Part shown: positions 18,967-29,400 of the stretch, piece by piece | How the letters are laid out: each line of letters begins with the position of its first letter | Position numbering within the stretch: position 1 is the stretch's first letter | Origin: Pseudomonas triticicola | GTDB lineage: Bacteria > Pseudomonadota > Gammaproteobacteria > Pseudomonadales > Pseudomonadaceae | Assembly: GCF_019145375.1 (NCBI RefSeq) | Contig: NZ_JAHSTX010000001.1 | Coordinates: 3,137,001 to 3,201,000 of the forward strand | Direction of reading: 5' to 3' | Length of the DNA: 64,000 nt | Notes under the pieces: model-generated | What the model was told of the DNA's origin: nothing | Databases searched by the model: none | What the model saw: the letters and a program-made list of their open reading frames with translations, nothing else | Translations under genes and position numbers: made by a program

Positions 18967-19722
18967 ATGACGCAAATCGCCCGCATCAGCGACACCGGCA
19001 ATGAACGCCGCCTGCAAGCCGAACGCCTGATCGGCGCCGAAGCCTTGCAGCAAGCCCAGGCCCTGCGCTTCGCCGTCTTCAGCGGCGAATTCAACGCCAA
19101 ACTGAAAGGCGCCGAACTGGGTCTGGACATGGATGATTATGATGTTCACTGCAGCCACATCGGCGTGCGTGATCTGAACACCGGGCGCCTGGTCGCCACC
19201 ACGCGTCTGCTCGATCACACCGCCGCCAGCAGCCTCGGCAAGTTCTACAGTGAAGAAGAATTCAGCCTGCACGGCCTCGCCCACCTGCAAGGCCCGATCC
19301 TGGAAATCGGCCGCACCTGCGTCGATCCGGCGTACCGCAACGGCGGCACCATCGCCGTGCTCTGGGGCGAATTGGCCGAAGTGCTCAATCAGGGCGGCTA
19401 CAGCTATCTGATGGGTTGCGCGAGCATTCCGATGCAGGACGGCGGCATTCAGGCCCACGCGATCATGCAGCGTCTGCGCGAGCGTTACCTGTGCACCGAA
19501 CACCTGCGCGCCGAGCCGAAAAATCCGCTGCCGACGCTGGATATCCCGTCCAACGTCATCGCCGAAATGCCGCCGCTGCTCAAGGCCTACATGCGCCTCG
19601 GGGCGAAGATCTGCGGCGAGCCGTGCTGGGACGAAGACTTCCAGGTGGCCGACGTGTTCATCCTGCTCAAGCGCGACGAACTCTGCCCGCGCTACGCCAA
19701 ACACTTCAAGGCGGCGGTGTGA
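18967..19722 (+). CDS. olsB: L-ornithine N(alpha)-acyltransferase OlsB
   Basis: 251-aa GNAT-fold enzyme that acylates ornithine with a 3-hydroxyacyl group from ACP, the first step of ornithine lipid synthesis. Family blocks seen are [15 protein letters not shown], an [19 protein letters not shown] core and [14 protein letters not shown]. Length matches OlsB. The stop TGA shares one base with the olsA ATG, so the two enzymes are made together. In pseudomonads this pathway is often induced by phosphate limitation; no clear PHO box was identified here. Confidence 0.92.
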   Translation: MTQIARISDTGNERRLQAERLIGAEALQQAQALRFAVFSGEFNAKLKGAELGLDMDDYDVHCSHIGVRDLNTGRLVATTRLLDHTAASSLGKFYSEEEFSLHGLAHLQGPILEIGRTCVDPAYRNGGTIAVLWGELAEVLNQGGYSYLMGCASIPMQDGGIQAHAIMQRLRERYLCTEHLRAEPKNPLPTLDIPSNVIAEMPPLLKAYMRLGAKICGEPCWDEDFQVADVFILLKRDELCPRYAKHFKAAV

Positions 19723-20513
19723 TGAGCCGGCTGCGGGTGTACGCGCGAATCGCGCGAGTGCTGCTGGTGGTGACGCTGGGGCTGACCATGGCCAGCGTGT
19801 TCGGCGTGTTCGAACGCATCGGTCTGGCGCACTCGATGGAGCGGCGGCAGCGCTGGTCGCGCTTCTTCATGGCGCGGCTGAGCAATGCCCTGCCGTTTCG
19901 CGTGAGCGTGCATGGCGAGCTGCCAAAACAGCCAATGCTGTGGGTCAGCAATCACGTGTCGTGGACCGACATTCCGCTGCTGGGCATGCTCACGCCGCTG
20001 TCGTTTCTGTCCAAGGCCGAAGTGCGCACCTGGCCGGTGGCCGGCTGGCTCGCGGCCAAGGCCGGCAGCCTGTTCATCCGCCGTGGTTCGGGCGACAGCC
20101 AGTTGATCCGCAAGCAGATGACCCGCCATCTGCAAACCGAACACGCGCTGCTGATGTTCCCCGAAGGCACCACCACCGATGGCCGTTCGCTGCGCACCTT
20201 TCATGGTCGCCTGCTGTCGGCGGCGATCGATTCCGAGGTGATGCTGCAACCGGTGGCGATCCGTTATCTGCGTGACGGCGAAATCGACACGCTCGCACCG
20301 TTCATTGGTGACGATGACCTGCTCTCGCACCTGATGCGCCTGTTCAGCAACGACTGCGGCGATGTCGAGGTGCATCTGCTCAAGCCGATTGCCTGTCAGG
20401 GCCGCGAGCGCGCGGCGCTGGCGTTCGAAGCGCAGCAGGCGGTGCAGAAGGTGTTGTTTGGTGAGGTGGCGAAACCCGAACCGCGTCGCGCAGGCGAACT
20501 AATCGCGGCCTGA
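19722..20513 (+). CDS. olsA: Lyso-ornithine lipid O-acyltransferase OlsA
   Basis: 263-aa membrane-associated 1-acyl-glycerol-3-phosphate acyltransferase family enzyme that adds the second acyl chain to lyso-ornithine lipid. An N-terminal hydrophobic helix (about residues 8-28) is followed by the HX4D motif in SNHVSWTDIP, LFIRRGSG, and the FPEGTTTDG block with a conserved Gly and Glu. It overlaps the olsB stop by one base, so start 19722 is well fixed. A REP pair follows the gene. Confidence 0.92.
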   Translation: MSRLRVYARIARVLLVVTLGLTMASVFGVFERIGLAHSMERRQRWSRFFMARLSNALPFRVSVHGELPKQPMLWVSNHVSWTDIPLLGMLTPLSFLSKAEVRTWPVAGWLAAKAGSLFIRRGSGDSQLIRKQMTRHLQTEHALLMFPEGTTTDGRSLRTFHGRLLSAAIDSEVMLQPVAIRYLRDGEIDTLAPFIGDDDLLSHLMRLFSNDCGDVEVHLLKPIACQGRERAALAFEAQQAVQKVLFGEVAKPEPRRAGELIAA

Positions 20514-20530
20514 AAAAACACTTATCCCCT

Positions 20531-20618
20531 GTGGGAGCGAGCCTGCTCGCGAAGGCGCCGTGTCATTCAGCATCTATATTGGCTGAGGCACCGCCTTCGC
20601 GAGCAGGCTCGCTCCCAC
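20531..20618. repeat. REP pair between olsA and acpH
   Basis: Inverted REP units at 20531-20553 (-) and 20596-20618 (+), between convergent genes. Confidence 0.9.
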
Positions 20619-20620
20619 AT

Positions 20621-21205
20621 TCAGATCTTCAGCGGATCAGAGTTTTGCGCAAAATCCTGCAGTTGCGGATAAAACAGGCTGAAGTCTTCACTCAGCGGCT
20701 CATACAACCGCCGCAACTCCGCCATCGCCCCGGCCAATTCCTCGGGTCTGGTCAGCCGCCGCGAGATCCCGCGCAGCACCTGCTCCAGCACCTCGAATTC
20801 GCGATACGAGCCCAGCCAGTCGTTAGCGACCATGTGCGGGGCGATCTTCGCCAGCCGTTCCGGCAGTTGCCGTTCGCGGGACAGCACGTGATAGACGTCT
20901 GCGGTGAACTGCTCCAGCGGTCGGTCGGCATACAGCGTCCAGTCCCGCGCCAGGCAATGGTCGAAAAACACATCGAGGACGATTCCGGCATAGCGCCGCC
21001 GCGTTTCGCTGAAGCGGCCCAAAGCAATGTCGACCAGTGGATGGCGATCGGTGAAGACGTCGATGCGCCGATGCAGCGCAATCGCCGCCTCCACTTCCGG
21101 GTCGAACTGGCCTTGCAGCCGACCTTTGACGAAGTCGCCATACAGGCTGCCGAGTAACTGACCGGGGCGCTGGCCGCCGAGATGCAAATGCGCGAGATAG
21201 TTCAT
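20621..21205 (-). CDS. acpH: Acyl carrier protein phosphodiesterase AcpH
   Basis: 194 aa, typical length of AcpH, which removes phosphopantetheine from acyl carrier protein. The start MNYLAHLHLGG and the GDFVKGRL segment are family hallmarks, followed by an IALHRRIDVFTDRHPLV motif with conserved His, Arg and Asp of the HD-like metal site. The GIVLDVFFDHCLARDW motif is present. The gene ends just after a REP pair and is transcribed convergently to olsA. Confidence 0.9.
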   Translation of the reverse strand: MNYLAHLHLGGQRPGQLLGSLYGDFVKGRLQGQFDPEVEAAIALHRRIDVFTDRHPLVDIALGRFSETRRRYAGIVLDVFFDHCLARDWTLYADRPLEQFTADVYHVLSRERQLPERLAKIAPHMVANDWLGSYREFEVLEQVLRGISRRLTRPEELAGAMAELRRLYEPLSEDFSLFYPQLQDFAQNSDPLKI

Positions 21206-21338
21206 GGGCGCAGCTTAGCACCGCGCTCGCTCCTCCAGCACCCTCGTATCGTTATAACCCGATATAGCGATTTACGCGTTCGTCAGACCGAATTCATATT
21301 GGTATATCGCGATCCAACGATTTAAAGTTCGCTCCATC

Positions 21339-21350
21339 GCGATATATCGC
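21339..21350. promoter_or_regulatory. Palindrome upstream of arsR-type gene, probable operator
   Basis: GCGATATATCGC is a perfect 12-bp palindrome 24 bp before the ArsR-type start codon. Related CGATATAGCGAT and ATATCGCGAT words lie upstream at about 21259-21312. The position is typical for ArsR autoregulation. Confidence 0.55.
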
Positions 21351-21373
21351 TACTGCCACCACGAGCCCAAGCC

Positions 21374-21676
21374 ATGAACCTCGACCTCGACGAAATAATA
21401 AAAGCCCTGGCGCACCCAGTACGGCGAGACATCCTCAACTGGCTGAAAGACCCGAAAGGCGAATTCCCCGAGCAGTTGCACAACCATGAATACGGTATTT
21501 GCGCCGGGCAGATCGATCAGCGTTGCGGCCTGTCGCAATCGACCGTGTCGGCACACCTGGCGACGTTGCAACGGGCCGGGCTGATCAGCAGCCAGAAGGC
21601 CGGGCAGTGGCATTTCTTCAAACGTAACGAGGACGTCATCCAGGCGTTTCTCAGCACCCTCAGTAAAGAGCTCTGA
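21374..21676 (+). CDS. ArsR-family transcriptional repressor
   Basis: 100-aa winged-helix regulator. The N-terminus (DEIIKALAHPVRRDILNWLK) is the classical ArsR start, the recognition helix is in CGLSQSTVSAHLATLQRAGL, and the wing is the AGQWHFFKRNE hairpin. No CxCxxC metal site is visible; a single Cys52 in YGICAGQ and Cys60 in QRCGLSQ could sense redox or electrophiles. It is followed after 34 bp by an MFS gene and then xenB. That order suggests it represses an electrophile-responsive transport and reduction operon. Ligand inferred, not seen. Confidence 0.88.
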   Translation: MNLDLDEIIKALAHPVRRDILNWLKDPKGEFPEQLHNHEYGICAGQIDQRCGLSQSTVSAHLATLQRAGLISSQKAGQWHFFKRNEDVIQAFLSTLSKEL

Positions 21677-21710
21677 CCCTTAACGTCAGCCAGCCGACAA
21701 GGAAACCTGC

Positions 21711-22877
21711 ATGCCCCTTTCGCTTCTCATCCTCGCCCTGAGCGCCTTCGCCATCGGCACCACCGAGTTCGTCATCATGGGCCTGCTGCCCGACGTGGCG
21801 GCGGATCTCGGTGTGTCGATTCCCGGCGCCGGCTGGCTGGTCACCGGTTACGCCCTGGGCGTGGCCATCGGTGCACCGTTCATGGCACTGGCCACCGCGA
21901 AGCTGCCGCGCAAGGCCGCGCTGGTGGCGTTGATGGGCATCTTTATTGTCGGCAACCTGCTCTGCGCCATCGCCAGCGACTACAACGTGCTGATGTTTGC
22001 CCGGGTAGTCACCGCTTTGTGCCACGGTGCATTCTTCGGCATCGGTTCGGTGGTGGCGGCCAATCTGGTCGCGCCGAACAAACGTGCCTCGGCGGTCGCC
22101 CTGATGTTCACCGGTCTGACCCTGGCCAACGTGCTCGGCGTACCGCTGGGCACCGCATTGGGTCAGGAAGCCGGCTGGCGTTCGACCTTCTGGGCGGTGA
22201 CCGTCATCGGTGTGATCGCGCTGATCGGCCTGATCCGCTTCCTGCCGGCCAAGCGTGACGAAGAGAAACTCGACATGCGCGCCGAACTGGCCGCCCTCAA
22301 AGGTGCCGGCATCTGGCTGTCGCTGAGCATGACCGCGCTGTTCGCCGCCTCGGTTTTCACCCTGTTCACCTACGTCGCCCCACTGCTCGGTGAAGTCACC
22401 GGTGTGTCGCCGCGTGGGGTGACCTGGACACTGATGCTCATCGGCCTCGGTCTGACGGTCGGCAACATCATCGGCGGCAAACTCGCCGACAAAGGCATGG
22501 CCGCCACGCTGATCGGCGTGTTCATCGCCATGGCCGTGGTGTCCACGGTGCTGAGCTGGACCAGCGTCGCGCTGATCCCGACTGAAATCACTCTGTTCCT
22601 CTGGGCCACCGCGTGTTTCGCCGCTGTGCCGGCGCTGCAAGTCAACGTGGTGACCTTCGGCAAGGCTGCGCCGAACCTGGTTTCGACCCTGAACATCGGC
22701 GCCTTCAACGTTGGCAACGCCCTCGGCGCCTGGGTCGGCGGCAGCGTCATCGCCCACGGCTACGGCCTGACCAGCGTGCCACTGGCTGCCGCCGCGTTGG
22801 CCGTGCTTGCCCTGCTGGTGACCCTGATTACTTTCCGCCAGAACGGCAACGCCGAGCTGGCACCTGCATCCAACTGA
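21711..22877 (+). CDS. MFS transporter (DHA1 drug/sugar efflux type)
   Basis: 388 aa with 12 predicted membrane helices and the DHA1 start FAIGTTEFVIMGLLPDVAAD. The GWLVTGYALGVAIGAPFMAL and CHGAFFGIGSVVAA blocks match AraJ/YdhP-type exporters. It probably exports small molecules across the inner membrane. It lies between an ArsR repressor and xenB in a likely operon, so its substrate may be an electrophile or a product of XenB. Substrate not known. Confidence 0.87.
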   Translation: MPLSLLILALSAFAIGTTEFVIMGLLPDVAADLGVSIPGAGWLVTGYALGVAIGAPFMALATAKLPRKAALVALMGIFIVGNLLCAIASDYNVLMFARVVTALCHGAFFGIGSVVAANLVAPNKRASAVALMFTGLTLANVLGVPLGTALGQEAGWRSTFWAVTVIGVIALIGLIRFLPAKRDEEKLDMRAELAALKGAGIWLSLSMTALFAASVFTLFTYVAPLLGEVTGVSPRGVTWTLMLIGLGLTVGNIIGGKLADKGMAATLIGVFIAMAVVSTVLSWTSVALIPTEITLFLWATACFAAVPALQVNVVTFGKAAPNLVSTLNIGAFNVGNALGAWVGGSVIAHGYGLTSVPLAAAALAVLALLVTLITFRQNGNAELAPASN

Positions 22878-22910
22878 TCAACTTCCTTAATTAAAGAGAG
22901 ACTTTTAGAC

Positions 22911-23960
22911 ATGGCGACTATTTTTGACCCGATCAAACTCGGCGACATCGAGCTGAACAACCGCATCATCATGGCCCCGCTGACCCGCTGCCGCGCCGAC
23001 GAAGGTCGTGTGCCGAACGCGCTGATGGCCGAATACTACGTACAACGCGCCTCGGCCGGCCTGATCCTCAGCGAAGCCACTTCGGTAACTCCGATGGGCG
23101 TCGGCTACCCGGACACCCCGGGCATCTGGTCCAACGATCAGGTGCGTGGCTGGGCCAACGTGACCAAGGCGATTCACGGCGCCGGCGGCAAGATCTTCCT
23201 GCAACTGTGGCACGTTGGCCGCATTTCTCACCCTTCGTACCTGAACGGTGAAGCACCGGTTGCGCCAAGCGCCATTCAGCCAAAGGGCCACGTCAGCCTG
23301 GTGCGCCCACTGGCCGACTACCCAACCCCGCGCGCCCTGGAAACCGCTGAAATCGCCGACATCGTCGACGCCTACCGCACCGGCGCCGAGAACGCCAAGG
23401 CCGCCGGTTTCGACGGCGTGGAAATCCACGGCGCCAACGGTTACCTGCTCGACCAGTTCCTGCAAAGCAGCACCAACCAGCGCACCGACCAGTACGGCGG
23501 CTCGCTGGAAAACCGTGCGCGCCTGCTGCTGGAAGTGACCGACGCCGCGATCGAAGTCTGGGGCGCTGGTCGCGTTGGTGTGCACCTGGCACCGCGTGCC
23601 GATTCCCACGACATGGGTGATGACAACCTCGCCGAAACCTTCACCTACGTCGCCCGTGAACTGGGCAAGCGTGGCATCGCGTTCATCTGCTCGCGCGAAA
23701 AAGAAGGCGCAGACAGCCTCGGTCCGCGACTGAAAGAAGCGTTCGGTGGCCCATACATTGCCAACGAGAAGTTCACCAAGGAAAGCGCCAACGAGTGGCT
23801 GGCCAGCGGCAAGGCAGACGCGGTCGCTTTCGGCGTGCCGTTCATTGCCAACCCAGACCTGCCGGCACGTTTGCAGGCCGATGCGCCGTTGAACGAACCG
23901 CATCCGGAGACTTTCTACGGCAAGGGTCCGGTCGGTTATATCGACTATCCGACCTTGTAA
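22911..23960 (+). CDS. xenB: Xenobiotic reductase B, Old Yellow Enzyme family
   Basis: 349-aa FMN-dependent NADPH oxidoreductase of the length of P. fluorescens XenB, which reduces nitroesters, nitroaromatics and activated alkenes. The conserved start MATIFDPIKLGD is followed by NRIIMAPLTRCRADEG. The substrate-anion site is His173/Asn176 in VEIHGANGYLLDQF, followed by QYGGSLENRARLL. It is the last gene of the ArsR-MFS-xenB set, with a strong intrinsic terminator after it. Induction by electrophiles through the ArsR repressor is inference. Confidence 0.93.
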   Translation: MATIFDPIKLGDIELNNRIIMAPLTRCRADEGRVPNALMAEYYVQRASAGLILSEATSVTPMGVGYPDTPGIWSNDQVRGWANVTKAIHGAGGKIFLQLWHVGRISHPSYLNGEAPVAPSAIQPKGHVSLVRPLADYPTPRALETAEIADIVDAYRTGAENAKAAGFDGVEIHGANGYLLDQFLQSSTNQRTDQYGGSLENRARLLLEVTDAAIEVWGAGRVGVHLAPRADSHDMGDDNLAETFTYVARELGKRGIAFICSREKEGADSLGPRLKEAFGGPYIANEKFTKESANEWLASGKADAVAFGVPFIANPDLPARLQADAPLNEPHPETFYGKGPVGYIDYPTL

Positions 23961-23981
23961 TCACGCTGTAGCGCAGAAATG

Positions 23982-24017
23982 AAAAAGCCCCGGACTTGTG
24001 AGAGTCCGGGGCTTTTT
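23982..24017 (+). terminator. Rho-independent terminator after xenB
   Basis: AAAAAGCCCCGGACT and AGTCCGGGGCTTTTT form a 15-bp stem with a short loop and end in a T-run, 22 bp after the xenB stop. Confidence 0.95.
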
Positions 24018-24057
24018 GTTGTTCGGCTTCAGACTTGTTGCGTGGCACCCGACGTAG

Positions 24058-24206
24058 CCCCTCACCCCAGCCCTCTCCCGAGGGAGAGGGAGCCGATTTG
24101 CAGAGCTTTCAGAACCCGAGTTCGGCGGGAAATTTCAGGTCGGCGTCACTCGAAAGATCAGCTCGGTCGGTCCCCTCTCCCTCTGGGAGAGGGCTAGGGT
24201 GAGGGG
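24058..24206. repeat. Long imperfect palindromic repeat, copy 2 of 3
   Basis: 149-bp block with inverted CCCTCACCCCAGCCCTCTCC-type arms, related to 9565-9752 and 47777-47925. The inner part shares CAGGTCGG and CTCGGTCGG words with copy 1. It lies in the 326-bp gap between the xenB terminator and emhR; the rest of that gap shows nothing recognisable. Confidence 0.8.
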
Positions 24207-24343
24207 CAAGCGGAGAAATACGGATTCACAAGAGCTACACAATTTCCCTACAAAATGCGTGGCTCGCTAGGTTTAAACTCCCCGCCGCAATAATCGGCCA
24301 TAGCGGCTGATTGACATCCTGCCGGGCAATTGCGCATTTTGTT

Positions 24344-24976
24344 TCATTTGCGCAGGCTTGGGCTCAGGCGCAGCATGTCCAGCCCGGTGTCAACCCAGCG
24401 TTCAGCCTCGGCGTGCAATTCGAAGCTGTCCGGGGCCAGCAGCCAGCCGTACAGCAGGCCGTCGATGTAGGCATGAATGCTGATCGCCGCGCGGGCCGTG
24501 TCGAGATCTTCCGGCAACTGGCCGCGATTCACCGCATTACGCAAGGTCAGGCCGATGCGCAGATTGCAATCGAGACTGGCCGTCCGGCGCTGCTGGCGCA
24601 GATCGCACATTTCATCGGTGAACTCGCACTTATGAAACAGAATTTCGTTGATGCGCCGGGTTTTCGGGTCCAGTGCAACTTGATGAAACAAATGAATCAG
24701 CAACTGTCGCATGCAGCCCAGCGGGTCCGGTTCGTCTTCGCTTTCGCTGGCCTTGGCCAGTTCATCCAGCGGTTCGTGCAGGCTGTCGAGCATCGCCTGG
24801 ACCAGATCGGCCTTGTTGCTGAAATGCCAGTAGATGGCGCCACGCGTCACGCCGGCGAGGGTCGCGATGTCCGCCAGGGTGGTGCGGGCAACCCCCCTTT
24901 CATAGAAGGCTTTCTCGGCCGCTTCCAGGATCTGGCTGCGGGTTTCCTGAGCTTCCTCTTTGGTACGACGGACCAT
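24344..24976 (-). CDS. emhR: TetR-family repressor of the efflux operon (EmhR/TtgR)
   Basis: 210 aa, the exact length of EmhR/TtgR. The helix-turn-helix covers about residues 32-58 ([20 protein letters not shown]). The ligand domain is the TtgR type, including [13 protein letters not shown] and [15 protein letters not shown]. It represses emhABC and itself, and is released by hydrophobic drugs and flavonoids in P. putida. It is divergent from emhA, and the known-type operator sits in the shared 266-bp region. Also known as TtgR in P. putida. Confidence 0.93.
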   Translation of the reverse strand: MVRRTKEEAQETRSQILEAAEKAFYERGVARTTLADIATLAGVTRGAIYWHFSNKADLVQAMLDSLHEPLDELAKASESEDEPDPLGCMRQLLIHLFHQVALDPKTRRINEILFHKCEFTDEMCDLRQQRRTASLDCNLRIGLTLRNAVNRGQLPEDLDTARAAISIHAYIDGLLYGWLLAPDSFELHAEAERWVDTGLDMLRLSPSLRK

Positions 24977-25123
24977 GGCAGTAAAACCTCAAACAGGATG
25001 TTTCAGGGATGGCTGAATATCCGCTGAATAAAGAGGGGGCGATCTCTCGTGAATCGGCTCCCCGGCCTACAATTTCAAACCTTGCGACGACTTTTGTATC
25101 AGGGTGGGTACGCGGCGCAGGTG

Positions 25124-25153
25124 TTTACAAACAACCATGAACGTAAGTATATT
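25124..25153 (+). promoter_or_regulatory. emhABC promoter with overlapping EmhR/TtgR-type operator
   Basis: The segment TTTACAAACAACCATGAACG continues with TAAGTATATT and closely matches the TtgR operator sequence known from P. putida, including the TTAC...GTAA inverted ends (25125-25128 and 25143-25146). TTTACA (25124-25129) can serve as -35 and TATATT (25148-25153) as -10 with an 18-bp spacer. The repressor would therefore cover the promoter. It is 90 bp upstream of emhA. Confidence 0.85.
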
Positions 25154-25242
25154 ACTTAGCAAGCTACTTATCCACCCGGTGCCCGATTTTTACTCTTTCA
25201 CACTTCTTGTGCGCTTCTTGCGCGCCTGACCCGAGGATCTTC

Positions 25243-26400
25243 ATGCAATTCAAGCCAGCTGTTACCGCTCTGGTCACTGCCGTCGCCCTGGCATCGCTGC
25301 TCAGCGGATGTAAAAAGGAAGAAGCGGCCCCAGCCGCTCCGCCTCCTCAGGTCGGCGTCGTCACCCTGCAACCACAAGCCTTTACCCTGACCTCGGAACT
25401 TCCGGGCCGCACCAGTGCGTTCCGCATCGCGGAAGTTCGCCCGCAGGTCAACGGCATCATTCTCAAGCGCCTGTTCAAGGAAGGTGCCGACGTCAAAGCC
25501 GGCCAGCAGCTGTATCAGATCGATCCGTCGGTCTATGAAGCTACGCTGAAAAGCGCCGAAGCCGAGCTGCGTTCGACCAAGTCGATTTCCGACCGCTACA
25601 AGCAACTGGTCGACGAACAAGCCGTGAGCCGTCAGGAATACGACACCGCACTGGCCAACCGCCTGCAATCGGAAGCATCGTTGCAGAGCGCGCAGATCAA
25701 CGTGCGCTACACCAAGGTCTACGCGCCGATTTCCGGCCGTATCGGCCGTTCTTCGGTCACCGAAGGCGCACTGGTCAGCAATGGCCAGGCCGATGCAATG
25801 GCAGTGATTCAGCAGCTCGACCCGATCTACGTCGACGTGACCCAGTCGTCGGTGGAACTGCTGGAGCTGCGCCGCGAGCTGGAAAGCGGCCGTCTGCAGA
25901 AGGCCGGCGACAACGCCGCTGCGGTCAAGCTGACCCTGGAAGACGGCAGCCAGTACAAGCTCGACGGCAAGCTGGAATTCTCCGAAGTCTCGGTTGACCA
26001 GACCACCGGCTCGGTGACCCTGCGCGCAGTGTTCCCGAACCCCGATCACACCCTGCTGCCAGGCATGTTCGTTCACGCCCAGTTGCAGGCCGGCGTCAAC
26101 AGCGCAGCGATCCTCGCGCCACAGCAGGGCGTGACCCGCGACCTCAAAGGCACCCCGACCGCACTGGTCGTCGGCGCCGACAACAAGGTCGAGCTGCGTC
26201 AGCTCAAGGCCAGCCGCACTGTCGGCAGCCAGTGGCTGATCGAAGACGGCCTGAGGGCCGGCGATCGTCTGATCACCGAAGGGCTGCAGTACGTCAAACC
26301 GGGCGTCGAGGTCAAAGCGACCGAAGCGACTAACGTCGGCACCAAGAACCCGGCCCCCGCACAGGCAGCTGACAAAGCCGCCGGCGGCAAAGGGGAGTAA
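25243..26400 (+). CDS. emhA: RND efflux periplasmic adaptor EmhA (TtgA/MexA type)
   Basis: 385-aa membrane fusion protein linking the inner-membrane pump to the outer-membrane channel. Start 25243 has a GAGG ribosome site and gives a lipoprotein signal with lipobox LLSGC (Cys24). The domain order is lipoyl (LTSELPGRTSAFRIAEVRPQ), helical hairpin with FDRYKQLVDEQ-like helices, barrel and membrane-proximal domain (LLPGMFVHAQL). It lies 3 bp before emhB. EmhABC exports hydrophobic antibiotics and polycyclic aromatics in P. fluorescens. Confidence 0.95.
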   Translation: MQFKPAVTALVTAVALASLLSGCKKEEAAPAAPPPQVGVVTLQPQAFTLTSELPGRTSAFRIAEVRPQVNGIILKRLFKEGADVKAGQQLYQIDPSVYEATLKSAEAELRSTKSISDRYKQLVDEQAVSRQEYDTALANRLQSEASLQSAQINVRYTKVYAPISGRIGRSSVTEGALVSNGQADAMAVIQQLDPIYVDVTQSSVELLELRRELESGRLQKAGDNAAAVKLTLEDGSQYKLDGKLEFSEVSVDQTTGSVTLRAVFPNPDHTLLPGMFVHAQLQAGVNSAAILAPQQGVTRDLKGTPTALVVGADNKVELRQLKASRTVGSQWLIEDGLRAGDRLITEGLQYVKPGVEVKATEATNVGTKNPAPAQAADKAAGGKGE

Positions 26401-26403
26401 CCC

Positions 26404-29400
26404 ATGTCAAAATTCTTCATCGACCGTCCGATTTTCGCCTGGGTAATTGCCCTGGTGATCATGCTGGTCGGGGCACTTTCGATCCTGAAATTGCCGATCA
26501 ACCAATACCCGAGCATTGCGCCACCGGCCATTGCGATCCAGGTGACCTACCCGGGCGCGTCCGCACAAACCGTGCAGGACACCGTGGTACAGGTCATCGA
26601 GCAACAGCTCAACGGTATCGACAACCTGCGTTATGTGTCGTCGGAAAGTAACTCCGACGGCAGCATGACCATCACCGCGACCTTCGAGCAAGGCACCAAC
26701 TCCGACACCGCGCAGGTCCAGGTCCAGAACAAGCTGAACCTGGCCACCCCGCTGCTGCCGCAGGAAGTGCAGCAACAGGGTATCCGCGTGACCAAGGCAG
26801 TGAAGAACTTCCTGCTGGTAATCGGCGTGGTGTCGCGTGACGGCAGCATGACCAAGGACGACCTGTCCAACTACATCGTGTCGAACATGCAGGACCCGAT
26901 CTCGCGGACCGCCGGTGTCGGTGACTTCCAGGTCTTCGGTGCGCAGTACGCGATGCGGATCTGGCTCGACCCGGCCAAGTTGAACAACTTCAACCTGACC
27001 CCGGTCGACGTGAAGAATGCGATTGCCGCGCAGAACGTCCAGGTGTCGTCCGGTCAGCTCGGTGGCTTGCCTGCCGTGCAGGGCCAGCAACTGAACGCGA
27101 CGATCATCGGCAAGACCCGTCTGCAGACTGCTGAGCAGTTCAAGGAAATCCTGCTCAAGGTCAACAAGGACGGATCGCAGGTTCGCCTCAAAGACGTGGC
27201 TGAAGTCGGCCTCGGCGGTGAGAACTACGCGATCAGTGCCCAGTTCAACGGCAGCCCGGCGTCCGGTCTGGCGGTGAAACTGGCCAACGGTGCCAATGCC
27301 CTCGATACGGCCAAAGCGCTGCGCAACACCATCGACAGCCTCAAGCCGTTCTTCCCGCAAGGCATGGAAGTGGTGTTCCCGTACGACACCACTCCGGTGG
27401 TGACCGAATCGATCAAAGGCGTGGTGCACACCCTGGTCGAAGCGATCGCACTGGTGTTCCTGGTGATGTTCCTGTTCCTGCAGAACTTCCGCGCCACCGT
27501 CATCACCACGATGACTGTGCCAGTGGTACTGCTCGGTACATTCGGCATCCTCGCCGCCGCCGGTTTCAGCATCAACACCCTGACCATGTTCGGCATGGTG
27601 CTGGCCATCGGTCTGCTGGTGGACGACGCCATCGTCGTGGTGGAAAACGTCGAGCGGGTGATGAGCGAAGAAGGCTTGTCACCGAAGGAAGCGACAAAGA
27701 AATCCATGGGCCAGATCCAGGGCGCACTGGTCGGTATCGCCCTCGTGCTCTCGGCGGTACTGCTGCCGATGGCATTCTTCAGCGGCTCCACCGGTGTGAT
27801 CTACAAGCAGTTCTCGATCACCATCGTGTCGGCCATGGCCCTGTCGGTACTGGTTGCCCTGATCTTCACCCCGGCGCTGTGCGCGACCATGCTCAAGCCG
27901 ATTCCGAAAGGCGAGCACGGTACCCCGAAGAAAGGTTTCTTCGGCTGGTTCAACCGCAATTTCGACCGTGGCGTACGCAGCTACGAGCGCGGCGTCGGCA
28001 ACATGCTGACCCGCAAGGCGCCGTATCTGCTGGCGTATCTGCTGATCGTCGTGGGCATGATCTGGCTGTTCACCCGCATTCCGACCGCGTTCCTCCCGGA
28101 AGAAGACCAGGGCGTTCTGTTCGCCCAGGTGCAGACCCCGGCCGGTTCCAGTGCCCAGCGTACGCAAGTGGTCGTGGACGAAATGCGTGAGTACCTGCTG
28201 CGTCCGAACAAGGACGGCGGTGAGGCGGACGCGGTGGCTTCGGTGTTTACCGTGACCGGCTTCAACTTCGCCGGCCGTGGCCAGAGCTCGGGTATGGCGT
28301 TCATCATGCTCAAGCCGTGGGGCGAACGTAACGCCGACAACAGCGTGTTCAATCTCGCTGCGCGGGCCCAGCAACACTTCTTCAGCTTCCGCGACGCGAT
28401 GGTGTTTGCCTTCGCCCCGCCAGCGGTTCTGGAATTGGGTAACGCCACCGGTTTCGACGTGTTCCTGCAGGACCGCGCCGGTATCGGTCACGAAAAACTG
28501 ATGGAAGCGCGCAACCAGTTCCTCGGCATGGCGGCGCAAAGCAAGGTGCTGACCCAGGTGCGTCCGAACGGCCTGAACGACGAGCCGCAGTTCCAGCTGG
28601 AAATCGACGACGAGAAGGCCAGTGCCCTCGGCATCACCATCAGCGACATCAACAACACCCTGTCGATCGCGCTGGGCAGTAGCTACGTCAACGACTTCAT
28701 CGACCGTGGTCGGGTGAAGAAAGTCTACGTGCAGGGCCAGCCGGACTCGCGCATGAGCCCGGAAGACCTGAAGAAGTGGTACGTGCGCAACGCCGAAGGC
28801 ACCATGGTTCCGTTCTCCGCCTTCGCCAAGGGCGAGTGGGTCTACGGTTCGCCGAAGCTGGCGCGCTACAACGGTGTGGAAGCGGTCGAGGTCCTCGGGG
28901 CTCCGGCGCCGGGCTACTCCACCGGCGAAGCGATGGCTGAAGTCGAAGCGATTGCCAAGAAGCTGCCGTCCGGTGTCGGTATCTCCTGGACCGGTCTGTC
29001 CTACGAGGAACGTCTGTCCGGCTCGCAAGCACCGGCGCTTTATGCCCTGTCGCTGCTGATGGTGTTCCTGTGTCTGGCGGCGCTGTATGAAAGCTGGTCG
29101 ATTCCGATCGCGGTCATGCTCGTGGTACCGCTAGGGATCATCGGTGCGCTGATGGCCACCAGCCTGCGCGGTCTGTCCAACGACGTGTACTTCCAGGTGG
29201 GTCTGTTGACGACCATCGGTCTGGCGGCTAAAAACGCCATTCTGATCGTCGAATTCGCCAAGGAACTGCATGAACAGGGACGCAGCCTGCGTGAAGCGGC
29301 AATCGAAGCCTGCCGCATGCGTCTGCGCCCGATCATCATGACCTCGCTGGCCTTCGTCCTCGGTGTGGTACCGCTGGCGATCTCCACCGGCGCCGGTTCA

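Noticed and set aside
26407..27429. Long minus-strand open frame within emhB
   Set aside because: Antisense shadow of a conserved RND pump; no ribosome site or homology.
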